Origin: Pseudoscleropodium purum
Taxonomy: Eukaryota > Streptophyta > Bryopsida > Hypnales > Brachytheciaceae
Assembly: GCA_963969395.1 (NCBI GenBank)
Contig: OZ017803.1
Span: 2,046,001-2,110,000, forward strand
DNA: 64,000 nucleotides
Reading direction: 5' to 3'
Each line of letters opens with the position of its first letter. Position 1 is the first letter of the stretch. The notes beneath the pieces were generated by a model. It made no database searches and was not told where the DNA came from. It saw nothing but the letters and a program-made list of their open reading frames with translations. Shown here one piece after another: positions 13,001 through 26,089 of the stretch. Both the position numbers and the translations under genes were made by a program.

Positions 13001-14549
13001 ATAAATATAATCTATGAAAAACAAATAAAAAATTAATTTTGAATTTCTGTGTTTTGGAGGACTTCGTAGACTCAGCTATATTTTACACAAAAAGCATGAC
13101 TTTTGCTACTAGGCCCAAATTGCAATAAAAATTATATTTTTAGAAAATAAATACATTTCCTAACCTTCAAAAAACTGTTGAAAAATCATAGTGAAAATGA
13201 ACATCATAGGACCCTACTTGAAATCCTTAAACATCAATTATATAACTTTGAACCTTTAGGGAACAAGCATTAAGTAATGGCATCTCAAAGTATTTCCAAA
13301 TCATTGAGAGCGCATTGTAGAGTTAATGCAAAAGATTTTGTGTTGTGAGTTTATCTTACAAAATTGAAACAGAAAGTGCAAGCTATCTTTGACTAATGTT
13401 CATCATATTACTATTCAATTTTTGTTTTAAAAATTAACTACATAATTAGACATCAAAATTCATATCACTACAACTAAACTTTTCATATGAGGAAAATATT
13501 GCAAATTATGCAATGCCACTACATAGTTAGAACATATAATTATCACTAGGACAAAACCCATTGCAATGCAATAATTTGACCCATGTAGTCAAAATTTTCA
13601 TGGATGAATGGATGACCATGTCCTGCAATCAAAATTTGGTGACGAAAATGAGGTCAATTTTGTGACTAAAGTAGATGCAAGTGGACCAATTTTATGACAA
13701 AGGGTTGTAACAATGTTTGCATGTATATGTTTAGAAAGTCATGATCTTCTTAACTCATTCAGTTAGAGTTTGGGATTTTATTTTCAATTTGACAAAATCT
13801 TTTTTTGGTTATTACAAATAGGATTGAAAAAATTCTAATAACTTTGGATTGTTTGGAGACATAGAAAATGAAATGAAAGGATTGTTGGATTTTACAAATT
13901 ACAATTAGTTTAGGAATGAGATGGTTTTGAAATTAATAAAAATTCTAGCAGTAGAAATTTGGCATTTGAAATTTCTTACTTATTTAATTAATTTTGTAAA
14001 GGATACCTATTTGTATAGGAAAATTCGAAATTTGATGTACAATATGCTTACACTTTTTGAATTACCCTCTAAAGTCCCATTGTCCTCATAGGGACAAAAT
14101 GGATTTTGGGCAAGCTCTTATGGTCTCAATATTCATCATGATTTTTGAAACTTTTCGAGAAGATAGGAAAACATATTAGCTTTCCAAAAATACAATTTTT
14201 ATTCAATTGGTGCTCAAGAGCAAAAGTTATGGGACAAAAGGTGCTTTCTTTTTATATATGGCGGGCTGAAATTCTCCCTTCACAATTTAAAAACAAAATT
14301 AAAATAATTTGTTTTTCACATGTTATAATTTTGTCTACATGAAAAGATTTGATTCATTCCATTTGAACTTGTTTTGTAAAAGATATGATTAGTCTTATTT
14401 TTTGGGCAATTAGAGAATCTTCTTGAAAAAAATAACTTGTAGGATTCATTTTTGAATGTAATTTTCATATTAATTAAGAATTATTTTTGATAATATTAAT
14501 TTTGCTTGCTAAAACAAATTCTTTGTTGGGATTATAGTGTTTCAATTCC

Positions 14550-15000
14550 ATCTTAGAGTTATAAATGATTTTTTTTTCTTTCAATTTAATAACCTACTTC
14601 TACTTAACAATATTTCAAAGAATGAAAATCAAGTGTTTTTTTATTGAAATTCTCTTCTAAACTTTCAATTCAATTCTTCAAATACAAATTTTTTTTAATT
14701 CAATATCCATAGTGCCAAAAAATTCTGCAAATGGTAGTCAAAGTCATTTGAAATTGCACAACAACATTCAAAAAAAATTTATTTTCCAACTTTGAATGCT
14801 AATATCTTCCAATATATATAGTCAAGCTTCATGAAATTTTTACCACATGATTTGAAACAAGTGAAGTAAAAAATCCTATAGTTAGATGCTTTAAAACAAT
14901 TTTTTTCATTTATTTGGATGAGTGCAACAAAACTTTCAATATTGAGTCATTTTTGACAAAAAAAACATGTCCTTGGGACTTTAGGAGTTAAAAACATTAA
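14550..15000 (+). repeat. Diverged AT-rich dispersed repeat (R1-related)
   Basis: 14,790-15,000 carries GCTAATATCTTCCAATATAT and ends in 'GGACTTTAGGAGTTAA', like R1. The preceding 14,520-14,720 matches 24,195-24,365 (shared TTTCAATTCCATCTTAGAG and TACTTCTACTTAA), showing a further dispersed family. Confidence 0.45.
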
Positions 15001-16993
15001 CTAAGAAAAGTTTCAAAAATCAAAGTCTTTCATGTCATTAAAATAAAATAAAATTGAAATGTTGAATGAATGAAAATATCCAGATTTTGGATTTTGGATA
15101 ATTTCAAAAATTTTAATCATTATTAATAATATGAATGTTGAAAAAATTAATTAAGAATTATGAAAATTTGAATACCATGGACTTCGATTTTTCTAAAAGG
15201 GTAGAAGGATATTGGTATGCATTATCTATTAATGACCAACATTTAATAAGATCCCAATTAGCTGCAATCCTAATTGGAGTGATAAAGCATTTACATCTAT
15301 AAAGATGGATATAATATATATAATTGGATGAAATGACATTTAATTATTTCAAAATCATATTCAATCATCTAAATATAGTGTACATTCATCCAAAAATGAT
15401 AATATTTTTCCATTCAATAATTGATTTTTTGCAATAATTTTTCAAAAAATTTATTAATCTCATATAGTCTTGAAAGCAACTTTCAAACACTAAAATCAAG
15501 GTTTTTAATTTCATTTATTTGGGGCAATGCAAAACATGATCTTCATTAGAATGTTGAAGCAATCTTCATCTAATGTATGGATGAAATTTTATTTATTAAT
15601 TCTAAAGTGAACATATTCATTAAAAAGTGAGTCATACCATCATCTCAAAAAAGCTCCCTTGTGATTGTCATGAATGTTTCATATTGCACTAGATGCAACT
15701 TTTACTTGACTTTCATATGAACATATGATTTTAAAACTTAGTAACTTTTATAAGAGTAGAAACTTCAAGCACATTGTAGGTTAGAGAAGCACTTTGAACC
15801 CTTCTATTTTCTACGGAAATCTACATGTTTAAAACATTAAAAAAAATGATGTTAAATTGTAAATTTTTTGGAGTTATAACTTTCAATTATTAATGGAATT
15901 TCAAAACATATGAAAGTTGCATCTAGTGCAATATATTCATGAAAGTCATATCAATGTCCTAAAACAAAGATAAAAGAGTTTTTCCTAGATGATCCCAATT
16001 TTGGTGTAGCAATGGAAGTCAAGCCATTTTATCTATTGAAGTCAAGCCATTGAAGAATTAGACATCTATTTCCAAATATTCTCTCAAAAAATTGGACCCC
16101 TTTCATTTGCAGCCAACAATAAATAGCATAAAACAACTTGGTTTCTATTGAAATAGGAAAAAAAAAAGTAGGAAATCCCATAGCATGAGACAATTAAAGC
16201 ACATAGAAGCTTATAATCCATTTCCAACCACTTCAAGAGTTATGCGTATGTAGAGTGCAAATTTCTTGGCTACAAAATTTTTCCCGTATGTAGAAATAGA
16301 ATTTGTGGAAGGATTCCAAAATTCTTTAGATTTTTTTCCTCAAAACACAATCACCCCTGAATTTTTTAACTAAAGATATATAGCTGACCTAAAATAGTCA
16401 TATAAACCTTCTTATTTTTAACCACAAGCTACAAACAAAAATCAACTAAGGATGGATAGCAATATTGAGAGACTTGTAGCCAATCATAATGCATCACAAC
16501 AACTCCTCCAAGACTTGCACCATATTTGATCACTATTCATCTCCCTATGTAGGAAAATAGAGCAACCTATATCACCATAAACCACCTGTATGAAATTACC
16601 TGCTTATTTTCTAGGCGTTTTTTGTGCTGCAATCAAGTCGTAATGCCTGATAATGTGGTTTTGTCCCTTATAATCGGGCATTACAAATTTTTCATCTAAC
16701 ATTGCATTTTCATTCTAATTGTTCATCCTCATCTATTAATTTCCTATAGTAGTTTACTCTAGGCAACGCCTCTTGTCATTGGACATTTGACACACAAAAA
16801 AGAGCCTCCTCATTGGACTCCGTCTTCCTTATCGGCCCTTTTTTTAAGCGCATTGCCTTGTACTATACATAAAAGGAGGTTGGTCAGAAATAGGTAGACT
16901 ACTCAATTGGATTGTGATTCACAACTCCAAAAGGTGTGAACCAAGTTTAACTGTTCAAGATTCTCTCAAAAATAGAGTTCATTGTTTAGTTTT

Positions 16994-17024
16994 CTAACCT
17001 ATGCCCTAATGGGACATAGGTTAG
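16994..17024. repeat. Short hairpin
   Basis: CTAACCTATGCCC is followed after TAAT by GGGACATAGGTTAG. The stem is 10 + 3 base pairs with a single A bulge. It may be a foldback of chance origin or a transcript hairpin. No T-run or gene context supports a terminator. Confidence 0.4.
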
Positions 17025-18794
17025 ACATAGAGTGTATTGGACAATGGACACCCAAATCCAGATCGAACTTAGACTCTACTCCTTGCAAATTGCAATATCC
17101 CTGAATGCTTGTTGATACACCACTGACACCAAGTTGCAGCATAGGAACACCAAGTTAACTTACACCAAGTTACAACATCAATAGGAACATGAACCCCCTG
17201 TTTTTTCCATAAATAAATTACTGTAAAAGAAAATTAGTACGACTTGTTGAATTTGGAAACTAACGATAAGATACCACTCACTCCGACCAATTAGATGTGG
17301 AGTGTACATGAGAAGTCAGTTATGAGCCACGTGTCATGTCCTTGCTCCATGCAGTATATTTGCAGTCGCGCTTGGTCTTCAGTTATTTTAATTTTATTTC
17401 TAAAAGGAAATTATACAAATTTTCGGAAGTTTTTGTCTTGTTTCATTTCATTTTAGAAATAAAAATAAAATTCAAATTCAAATTCAAATGTGTGAACCAC
17501 AGGACAGGATCTGGAGTGGGGGACAGGATTTCAAAAGTGCGCGCTGCTGTCACACGTGCAGTTGGCTCCTGGCCGGGCTGAGAATGTCCAACGCATGTGC
17601 TCCAATTCGTGATCCGGGGCCTTCCTTCACTTGTATTCAAAGAACTGGACATTTGTCAAAAAAAAAAGAAGTGGCCATTTCCCTTTGTGTCAAAAACAAA
17701 CAAACAGTATACTGTACATTTTTTGATTCGCTTCCATCCAGAGTTTTGGGTATGCACGATTTTTCGATATTTGGCTACAGGACAGCCAAGAGTGAGCACT
17801 GAGACATTTATTAGGCTATTTTTTGGAAAGGGAAAATTCTCCATTTTTTGACGGTCAAAAGAGCTTGTTGCCGTGTATTTAATGACCAATAGCCGAATTT
17901 ATTATTGTTAAAAAAAGACGATTGTTTTCCATCCGTCCGCAGAGCTCTCGGCGCCGGCAATTCCGCCCCGGCACTGCAATCAAATTTTGCTATTATTCGG
18001 GGGAGCAAATGGAAATGAAGATTCCATTCCAAAAGAGAGACTCCAAGGCTGGCTGGAGTGCAAGGCTGGAGTGCAAGGCTGGAGTCTGTTCCCAGGCTGC
18101 AATCAAATTCTATGAGCTCCACAATTTTGATTGGGAGGTTCGAATTAGTGGGGCACGGAGGCCACTTGTTTTGCTCCACTCATAACCCAATCGAATATCG
18201 TAAGATATTTATTATTGGAGAATCTTCTCAAGTGCAAGAGAATTTCATCAACACCGCATCTGGGTGTTGGATTTTGTGAGAATTAGATTCGGTGTTTGGT
18301 TTTACTTGCCTCAGGCACCTCAGTACACTCGTTTGCAACGAAAATGGCGTACTCTTCATGTGTGGAAATCAAATAAGAAAGTACTATAATTTTTTCTGCA
18401 ACTAGCAAGTCAATAAACTCTCATCAGTGTCCTCAATTTTTTTTGGCTTATCGAGGGAGACAGCAAGAATCGGAAGGTGGATCCAACCATTAATTTCACA
18501 CTTTTTGCCCAAATATGAGCCTACCAATTGCACTCTTTTCACCCGAAGATGTGAAGATGGTGGGGTTTTTCTTGAAGCACCGCTCTGATACTCTTTACAT
18601 CAACTTGTTGTTTGTAGAAGAACAAGTCTTCGGTTGCCAACCACGTGTTTGCAGAGGGACACAAGAAATTTGGATGTGGTACCAGGCATTAATTCCGCAC
18701 TTAGGACCCGAGATTTGAAGACTGATGGTATTTTCAAGCACTCCTGTGGGTGCTTTCACCTACTTCCTTCGTTCGAGGAAGGACTGTCTATCGA

Positions 18795-18902
18795 GAAAAA
18801 GTATTTTTGTTCATATCCCTGTATGTACGCGAAACACTGAGCAGCACTGAAAAAGTATGTTTGTTCATATCCCTGTATGTAAGCGAAACACTGAGCAGCA
18901 CT
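18795..18902 (+). repeat. 54-bp tandem duplication
   Basis: Unit 18,795-18,848 is repeated at 18,849-18,902 with two substitutions (both read GTTCATATCCCTGTATGTA and end GAGCAGCACT). The 54-base period keeps frame, but no coding function is evident. Confidence 0.85.
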
Positions 18903-20797
18903 GAAAGATTGGCTCGACACGTTCGGAGATCCCGAAGCGTATATTTGTGACGGAATTTGAGGATCGCTAAAAACGTTCATAATTTCCTCGTAACATGGCC
19001 CCGTGACGATTCGGACGTCTGATACTGTTTGACACAGTATTAATGCTCCCCTATATTACGGCATAATTTCGCTGGTATCAGAGGGTTTGTACGAAGATAG
19101 TCTTTTGAATCAGGATCACATTGCCTGACGCAACAGATTACACCAGTTCCAAATCTCCCACTTTGTTTGAGAGAAAGACATGCTGAATTAAGCCCGTGGT
19201 TACAGTCCCCGGTACAGAAGCTCCAAGTCCAATGTAGGAGGAATTATGCATCTTACGAGACCTACAGAGTACAGATGTACGTGAGGGCAAAGTTAGATTG
19301 GTGAACACCATCTTTTGAATTGAGGATAAACCACCAGTCCTCGTTAATCATGAATATAGGTTTGAATGACGTAAAGCAAATTTCGCGAAGCTAAATGTCT
19401 CGTTCTAGAAGCTTACGTTAATGCCAAAGTCTGAGATCTGGAAAATTCAACAGAAATACGAGCTTGAACTACTCGAGAACCAATGACTAGTAGTCTGGTA
19501 TACTTGGAAATGGACATGAGATCTTGAGCAGTACTCGCTGGAGGATGTCAGATAAGACTGAAATTGACAAAGGCCATGCTATCGTATGCAGTGCTTCCAC
19601 CATCTTGAAGAAATCTTCTTCTCAGTGTTTCTCCGTCGATTGCTAACTTTGCTCGGCTTGCTTGTTCTACGAGCATATTTATTTTGCAGTAGGTATCTTT
19701 AGAATCGTAGGCTCCTGTGATGGAAGATTCAAGATAACTGAAAGTTACCATGAATTATATACACAGAGGCCTACGACTCTAAGGATGTCTACTACAAAAC
19801 ACGTCATATGTTACTGCAACTTATAGGCCGAGAAGTAAGAGCAGTGATCCAGAGCAAGCTGTCAAAAAGAGATACAAAAAGAAAATGAAGTCAGGATTTA
19901 CTGACTCCTCACAAACCTCATCGATAAATACTTCCACTCCCACAGAAGCGCCACAAAATGTTATAATAATCAAGAACGACTCGAATACGCTTCACACTGA
20001 ATACTCTTAAGACACTCAAAATAATCTACACAAGAATGCCAGAACGATGATGAGCTACAACTAACTCAGCTCGCCGGTCAGTCAAAGAACCAAAACTTCC
20101 GCGTATCACCGAACTCGATAACACGAAAACCGAAATTTCATAAATCACAATTCAATTTTAGAAGTCCCAAGCATCTCGTAGCAAAAAGATTAGCAGGTAC
20201 CACACCACACTTCGCTCAACGGGTTAACACAAACCTTAAATACTCAACACTCATGATAAGCACCTTCGAGAACGTTCTCCCGTTCTAGGTAGCTCAGCAA
20301 TGCATTTCCCCCGCTCTTGCAATTAAATCGCAGGCGTTGCAGCAGCTCAAGAAAACAAAGAAGTTCAAAGCAACGCACAATCAGATAGCAAAACTAAAGC
20401 AGTTCGACAACTCGAATAAAGAATACTCCACCGTCCTTCATAACAGCACACGATCCAACAAAAACAGCACCGCACAACTAATCACAAAAGGCTCCTTTTA
20501 TCGTTGGCCGGCCCGTACACTCAACTTGCCACCAGTACGACCAGTACCAGGTCATCACCGCGCAAAGAACGTACGCATCACCGAACAACCACCACATTCA
20601 CTATTTAAAAAAGAAAACAAATCACTACAGTATTAAAACCGCCTCCACCACTACAGTGCGCCACAGTAATAATCACACGAAACAACCAAAACAGTGTACA
20701 ATCATGATGACAATTAATCAATATATCCGAAAAAAACAAAAAGAATATATAAGATCCTCGCACCGCCTTTCAGCTGGCCCGGAACCAAATCAAGAAC

Positions 20798-20833
20798 GAA
20801 CAAACGAACGAACAAACAAACAAACAAACAAAA
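20798..20833 (+). repeat. AACG/AAAC simple repeat
   Basis: About nine tetranucleotide units of GAAC/AAAC type in a row. It is a low-complexity microsatellite. Confidence 0.8.
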
Positions 20834-20971
20834 GAAAGAAGCTAACTAAAGCGCGCAAGAACCGCGATGAGTGTGTGATTGGAAATGGCAGGAACGGAAA
20901 AAACGACTGCAGACGGTTACAACCGCCGCCGGCGAGCTAGCGAGCCGAAGCGGAATTGGAACTGAACTCCG

Positions 20972-21012
20972 AAGCAGCAGCAGCAGCAACAGCAACACAG
21001 CAACAGCAACAG
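20972..21012 (+). repeat. CAG/CAA-rich microsatellite
   Basis: An interrupted run of CAG and CAA trinucleotides. It creates artificial Ser/Gln/Cys-rich ORFs on both strands. Confidence 0.8.
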
Positions 21013-21800
21013 CTTGGGCAAGGAAAGTTTTCGCCTATTGTTCCGGAACTTGCACCGCTCCCACTGCGCAAGTAGTGTCCCGTAGCTTCGCTGAGCTTAG
21101 CTAGCCTTCTCCCTGCCTGACGGTGGCCACCACACGATAAGAAGTCATGAGCAAGCTGCGAGGAAGACGACAACTGAGGATGGCAGTAACTTCGAGCGGC
21201 ACATGACGGAGGTAGCATGGATGGCTGTGGCGAAGTCGTGTTTCGTATAAGTACTGTCTGGCCAGGGGGTCAACTTATTATAGGAGCTCGGAAGGTGGCC
21301 CTGTGGCCGTAGGATCTGCTGGGATTGGCTGGTTCGATTTTATAGGTGGGGACTGAGGGTATATTTGATTTAGTGTGCGTTGTCGTATAGTGTGGGTTAG
21401 GAATTTCGGGGGGGATATTTTATGCATGTGAACAGGGACTCGGACGGTTGGATTGCTGCTATCCGCCCAGCCCAGATTCGGAAGGAGGGAGATGATTTCT
21501 GACCAATGGGGGGCCTTGGAATTCGGAATTGATGAAAGCGCTCGTATGTCTAGTCTCTACTGTGCCTTTCCTTTTTCTCTTTCTTTTTTGGACCATTCGG
21601 GAGTCTGCACGTGTCACCCGGGAGGATAATGTCGTTTTTTCTTTGGGGAAATAAATAAGTTCTCGAGGAGGTCATCATTAGACATGCAGCAAAAAAATAG
21701 AAAAGATCAGACAGAGACATACAGTCTGATCTTTGGTAAGGTGTCTTTTGGGTGGATAGTAGTGTCAAATTGCAGGTGAACGTGAGTTTACATTGCAATG

Positions 21801-24800
21801 TGCATTGCAAGCAATTTAAATATATATTTTAAATCCCCAGCACCACCTCCCCCAACCCTCCCCCCAATCGACCCTTTTTGTAATTTCCAAATGTACTCTG
21901 TACAGCAAACAATGTGGGTTATCTTTTTGTATTTTCATATCCATAGCGTCTTAAGTATCCATATGGTATTTTTTATTCATATTGTATTTTTATATCCATA
22001 CCATTTGGTATTTTTGAAATTGGCATCACCAACGGCTAAGATGCCCAAATTCAAATTTTTGGGCATGGAATGGAGGTGGGATTTATTTTTTTACCTCAAT
22101 TGACAGCTCTTTGGGGTGGGAAGAGGAAAACATGCACATGTGGTTTCATAATCACAAAAATCTAAAAATAAATTTGAAATTCAGATCTATGGCAAGGGGT
22201 GGGATGTGGGATTTTTTTTAAAACAAGATCGATAGCTTTTGTTGTGTCTTTGAGGAGGGAGGAGGCAAAACTTCTTGTGCATGTCATCACAGTAGTTAGT
22301 TTGTGGCTCTGATAAGTTTTCATACACTTGAAAAATAACTAAATGAGAATTTTAGTTATTTTAAATTTTTGGACACAAATAAAGGAGAACCTTTACTACA
22401 AGGAATAAAAAAAATACAAGATCCTAGCTGCAAGCAGCTTGGGGCAAAACATAATAATGGTTAGAAAAATACAAGAGCCACAGGGAATGACTAATTGAGA
22501 AAATTTTGGATTTGGACATTGAACAACTGAAAAAATACATATCACAGAATCATCCATAGTTGACTACTTTAGGGATTCTACATATATTCTAGAGCAATAT
22601 AAGTCAATGTAAATTTTCATGACTTGATTAGTCCCAACTTTGAAAAGGATGAAAAACAAATTCTACACTATGGTTGGAAATTTGTTTTAGCCTTGGTTGC
22701 AACTATTTCTAGCCAAAGAAGTTGGATATGGGTCCTTGGTTGGTATTGGATGGTCTTACCATAAATAGAGAACAAATCTTTTGGATCAGTATAGTGAAAT
22801 CAAAGGCATGTTCATTTAGTGTCCTACATTTTATTCCAATGTAGGAATATACTATCTCTTAAAAAGATGCATCCCACCCTACCAAACACCACACACATTC
22901 ACCCTAAAAATCCTTAGGTGTCAAATGAGACAAAAAACAAAAGAAAGAATTCCTAATGCCGTCCATTTTTTCCCACAAAATTTGAGGGCCATTAGATCTC
23001 AAAACTCAAAAGGGGGGCCGTTGGATGCTTTCCATTAGATTTGCCAAAAATCAGTGGCCATTACTTTGGGATATAGATATAGATACATAATACAAATACA
23101 AAAATATATCCCATATCGATTGCATCTAAAGTTGTAGTCTGAAATTACAAATAGAGGTGATGGTGGTTTAGGTTGGAAATTCAAAAAAACTCTTGTCACT
23201 AGATGCCACATGCACAAGTACTTTTAAATTGTCACCTAGAGTTCACTATGCCCATGCGTTCAAAGGTTGTTAGAATTATAGTATACTTTTAGCAAGGCTT
23301 ACAAAAGAATCTATTCCTTGGTGAAATAGCACTTTGGGGTGAAGATTTTTTTATTTAATTTATTTTGTAATATTATTTAGGATATACATTAACATTTTAC
23401 TTCAATAGGAAAAAAATGTAGAAACTCAAATCAATAGGAGGTAAAAGTAGAAGTGAAGAATAACAATCTTATTGCCTATAAGAATAAGATTTAATCCAAT
23501 TAATTTTTGAACCATCTTTGACTCATGTAGTCTTAGTTTTACTTCACTATCAAAAACAACTAACACATTAACTCAAGGTATTTCATTTCTTTATTGAAAG
23601 GAAACTTTACAAGATTGAAGAGTTAGTCTATCTCAGTTTTTCTTTCTCTCTCATGATATATGGGTGAATAAGCAATAGTTCATCTCCAAAGAAAGATATT
23701 GTCAAAACAATTTGAAGCAATTTAATCCCAAAACTTTTCCAAAAATGTTTTGAATAGGCTAATAGATTGGGAGTGGCAATCTAAAAAAAGGTTTTCTTCA
23801 AAGGGCATATTTTCTTCAATTTTTTTCTTTATTTTATTTTATTCTCCTACCACTTGTTTGAATGATTAAGAGTGACAAGAAGATTTAAAGTAGTAATTGG
23901 TGGGCCCTTAACCTTTAAAGTTCCAAGTGCCCCCTTAGAAAGGTTTCTATGATCTTAATTTTTGACATGATTTTTTGAAATTTTTTTTGGAGATAGGAAA
24001 ATGCAATATTTTTTTACTATTTTTTATTTTTTTCTATAATTGCACATTTTCATGGAGTCAAATGGCCCTCTGCAAGCTTCAAATCTCTTCTAATTGCATC
24101 TTCATAAGAAAATAATGTATCAATTTTTTTTTTGAACTCAATTTTCACAATTTTGAGGGAGGAAAAAGCTTCTACAAGGTCCAATTCACTTGCTAAACCA
24201 ATCTTATTGGTATGATTAGTTTCTTTCAATTCCATTTTAGAGCTATTAACATTCTATCTTATATTTACTTCTACTTAATAATTTTTTTAAAGAAAAAAAT
24301 CAAATTGTTGTTTTTGAAAAAAGAATTCCAAACTCCTTTTTCAAATTTTCAAAATAAAAAATAGAAATTCTAAGATTGTATGTGCTATGTTGTGGAAGCA
24401 ACCTATGTTGTGACCTCGAATTGACCATTTTAGCTTTACCTTTAGTTGTGTGAACTTCCATTGTCTTTCTCAAGGTCTTTGCAAGCAACAAAGTTGTAGT
24501 TAGGATTTATAGGCTAACAATGTTTAGAATTCATGCTTCCTTTATAATCTTCTTTGTGCATATTTTGATGTAGAGTTTAGGGTTGATTGATACTTTGGGG
24601 TTGTTGGAACATCTAATGACCATTGCCACTATAGATAGCTTTTGAAGGACCACCATCTCGTGGAAGAACTTCCACTATAAGAAACCTATGTTTTAGATGA
24701 AGAACCTTAATTTTGTTTTTAACTCACTTTAGATGATGTCCAATGCAATAAACCCATGCTCTTATATCAACAAAAGAGTTCAATGTAACATCAATGTTGA

Positions 24801-26060
24801 ATGATATAATAACATGAATTTGTTGCATTGGGCATTACTTAAAATGCAATAAAAAAATAGGGTTTGTCATCTAAAGTGTCGGTTTCACGTAGTATTCATA
24901 GAAGGCGCAATGGAGTGGAAGTTAATTTCCTTAACACAGCACAAATTTGACATGCTTGTGCCTTATGTGTAGGTGTTGAAGGAGGAATTTGTATTGTTTA
25001 GCTTTGAAGAATATCGTAGCCTTTTGATAAAAAATTAGATTTTGGAGCATTCCTTTTGAGATGATTGAGGATTCACTATACACTGAAACTCGCCTACCAC
25101 CCCAGTTTCCCATTAGTTCCCCCCCTCCTCTCTCAAAAAATTTGTGAGCCATTGATTTTTTTGAAAAAAAATGCTTACCCTCAAAATTGACGTTGATTTC
25201 TCAAAAAATCACAAGATGTTGATCTTGTGAAATTTAATCTGAGCCGTTCAAATATAAAATACAAATACTGAATGCGAATACAAATACGGGTACGAATATT
25301 GGATATGAGTACAAAATATGTGTACTAAATACGGATATTGAATACGTGTATTGGATATGCGTACTAAATACGAGTACTAAATATGGGTATTGAATACGGA
25401 TATAGTATTGGATACAAGATCAATTGTCCCATATTGTTTGTCAAGAACTTTGTATTCTAAAGATTACAAGAGGGGGTGGGGGTGAGGGGTGAGGTGAGAT
25501 AAAAAATTTTAAATCAAATTCTAAATGATAGGTGGGGTGAGTGGGGGTGGTAAAATAAAAATTGAGGGGGGAAGTGCATAGTGACAAAAGTGTCACTATA
25601 CACCTTGAGTGCCTAATGACTATCTCCTTTTGAGATGATCGAGGGTTCACTACAATGTTAGAAGACCTAATTGTGGATTTGTGGTAGACTTAACAAGATT
25701 GCATTCAACCAAGGAAAAGGCAAATTAGTGGCTACTTAGAGCCTTCATCAACTCTATAGATTCTACCTACAATTCATGGTGTTGTTTCGCAAAGATACTA
25801 TTTTTTTCTTTTGTTGGTGTTGATGGTAGTTGTAGCAGCTACTTTAAGTGATTTTTTCTATCATCAACTTTATTCTTCAATAGACTTATAGAACACATTT
25901 TGAAATTGCAATATTCATTAAAAAAATTCTAAACCTTGCAAAGGGTCATCAAACTTTCATTTATTGGCATCCCGTGGTGTAAATACAAAAAATTCAAAAT
26001 AAAAATTCTATTTAAAAATATTTTTTTGGAAAAAAAATATTTAAAAAAATATAGTCAAAC
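21801..26060. other. AT-rich intergenic region
   Basis: No ORF here shows a recognisable domain. 24,195-24,365 matches the dispersed repeat at 14,520-14,720. GA/GT-rich runs occur at 25,470-25,575. The rest is featureless AT-rich DNA. Confidence 0.55.
25245..25425 (+). repeat. Degenerate TAC/TAT-phased repeat
   Basis: About 180 bases are built almost entirely from 6-7 nt words ending TAC or TAT (GAATAC, AAATAC, GGGTAC, GGATAT, GAGTAC, GCGTAC). This is a strongly degenerate short-period tandem array. Similar words appear in shorter runs at 21,930-22,010 and 23,065-23,120. Confidence 0.65.
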
Positions 26061-26089
26061 TTGATGTGGTGTTGATGTGGTACAAGTAG

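Larger units (their letters stand above)
3781..16700. other. AT-rich gene desert of diverged dispersed repeats
   Basis: No ORF longer than about 80 codons, and none resembling a known protein. The stretch is a patchwork of degenerate repeats in both orientations (families R1 and R2, listed separately). Recurrent landmarks are an 'AGGGGTTAA/TTAACCCCT' boundary motif, 'TACTACAAGATC' and 'GACTACATGGTT'. Stretches such as 10.1-14.1 kb and 15.0-16.7 kb are AT-rich with nothing further I can name. Confidence 0.7.
16701..21800. other. Compositionally balanced island without a supportable gene
   Basis: This region is clearly less AT-rich than its surroundings and contains GC-rich stretches (for example 17,930-18,100 and 20,930-21,500). 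ORFs of 60-122 codons overlap on both strands around 17.4-18.3 kb and 20.3-21.2 kb, but none has a recognisable motif. It could hold a promoter with non-coding exons, a decayed retroelement, or unique gene-flank DNA. I cannot choose between these from sequence alone. Confidence 0.4.

Noticed and set aside
17488..18279. A gene made from the overlapping 70-122-codon ORFs
   Set aside because: The ORFs overlap on both strands, share no motifs and include simple tandem sequence (AAGGCTGGAGTGC units near 18,050). Nothing supports splicing.
18750..18980. A repeat protein encoded by the 54-bp tandem
   Set aside because: Only two units, open on both strands because of the in-frame duplication, with no start context or neighbours.
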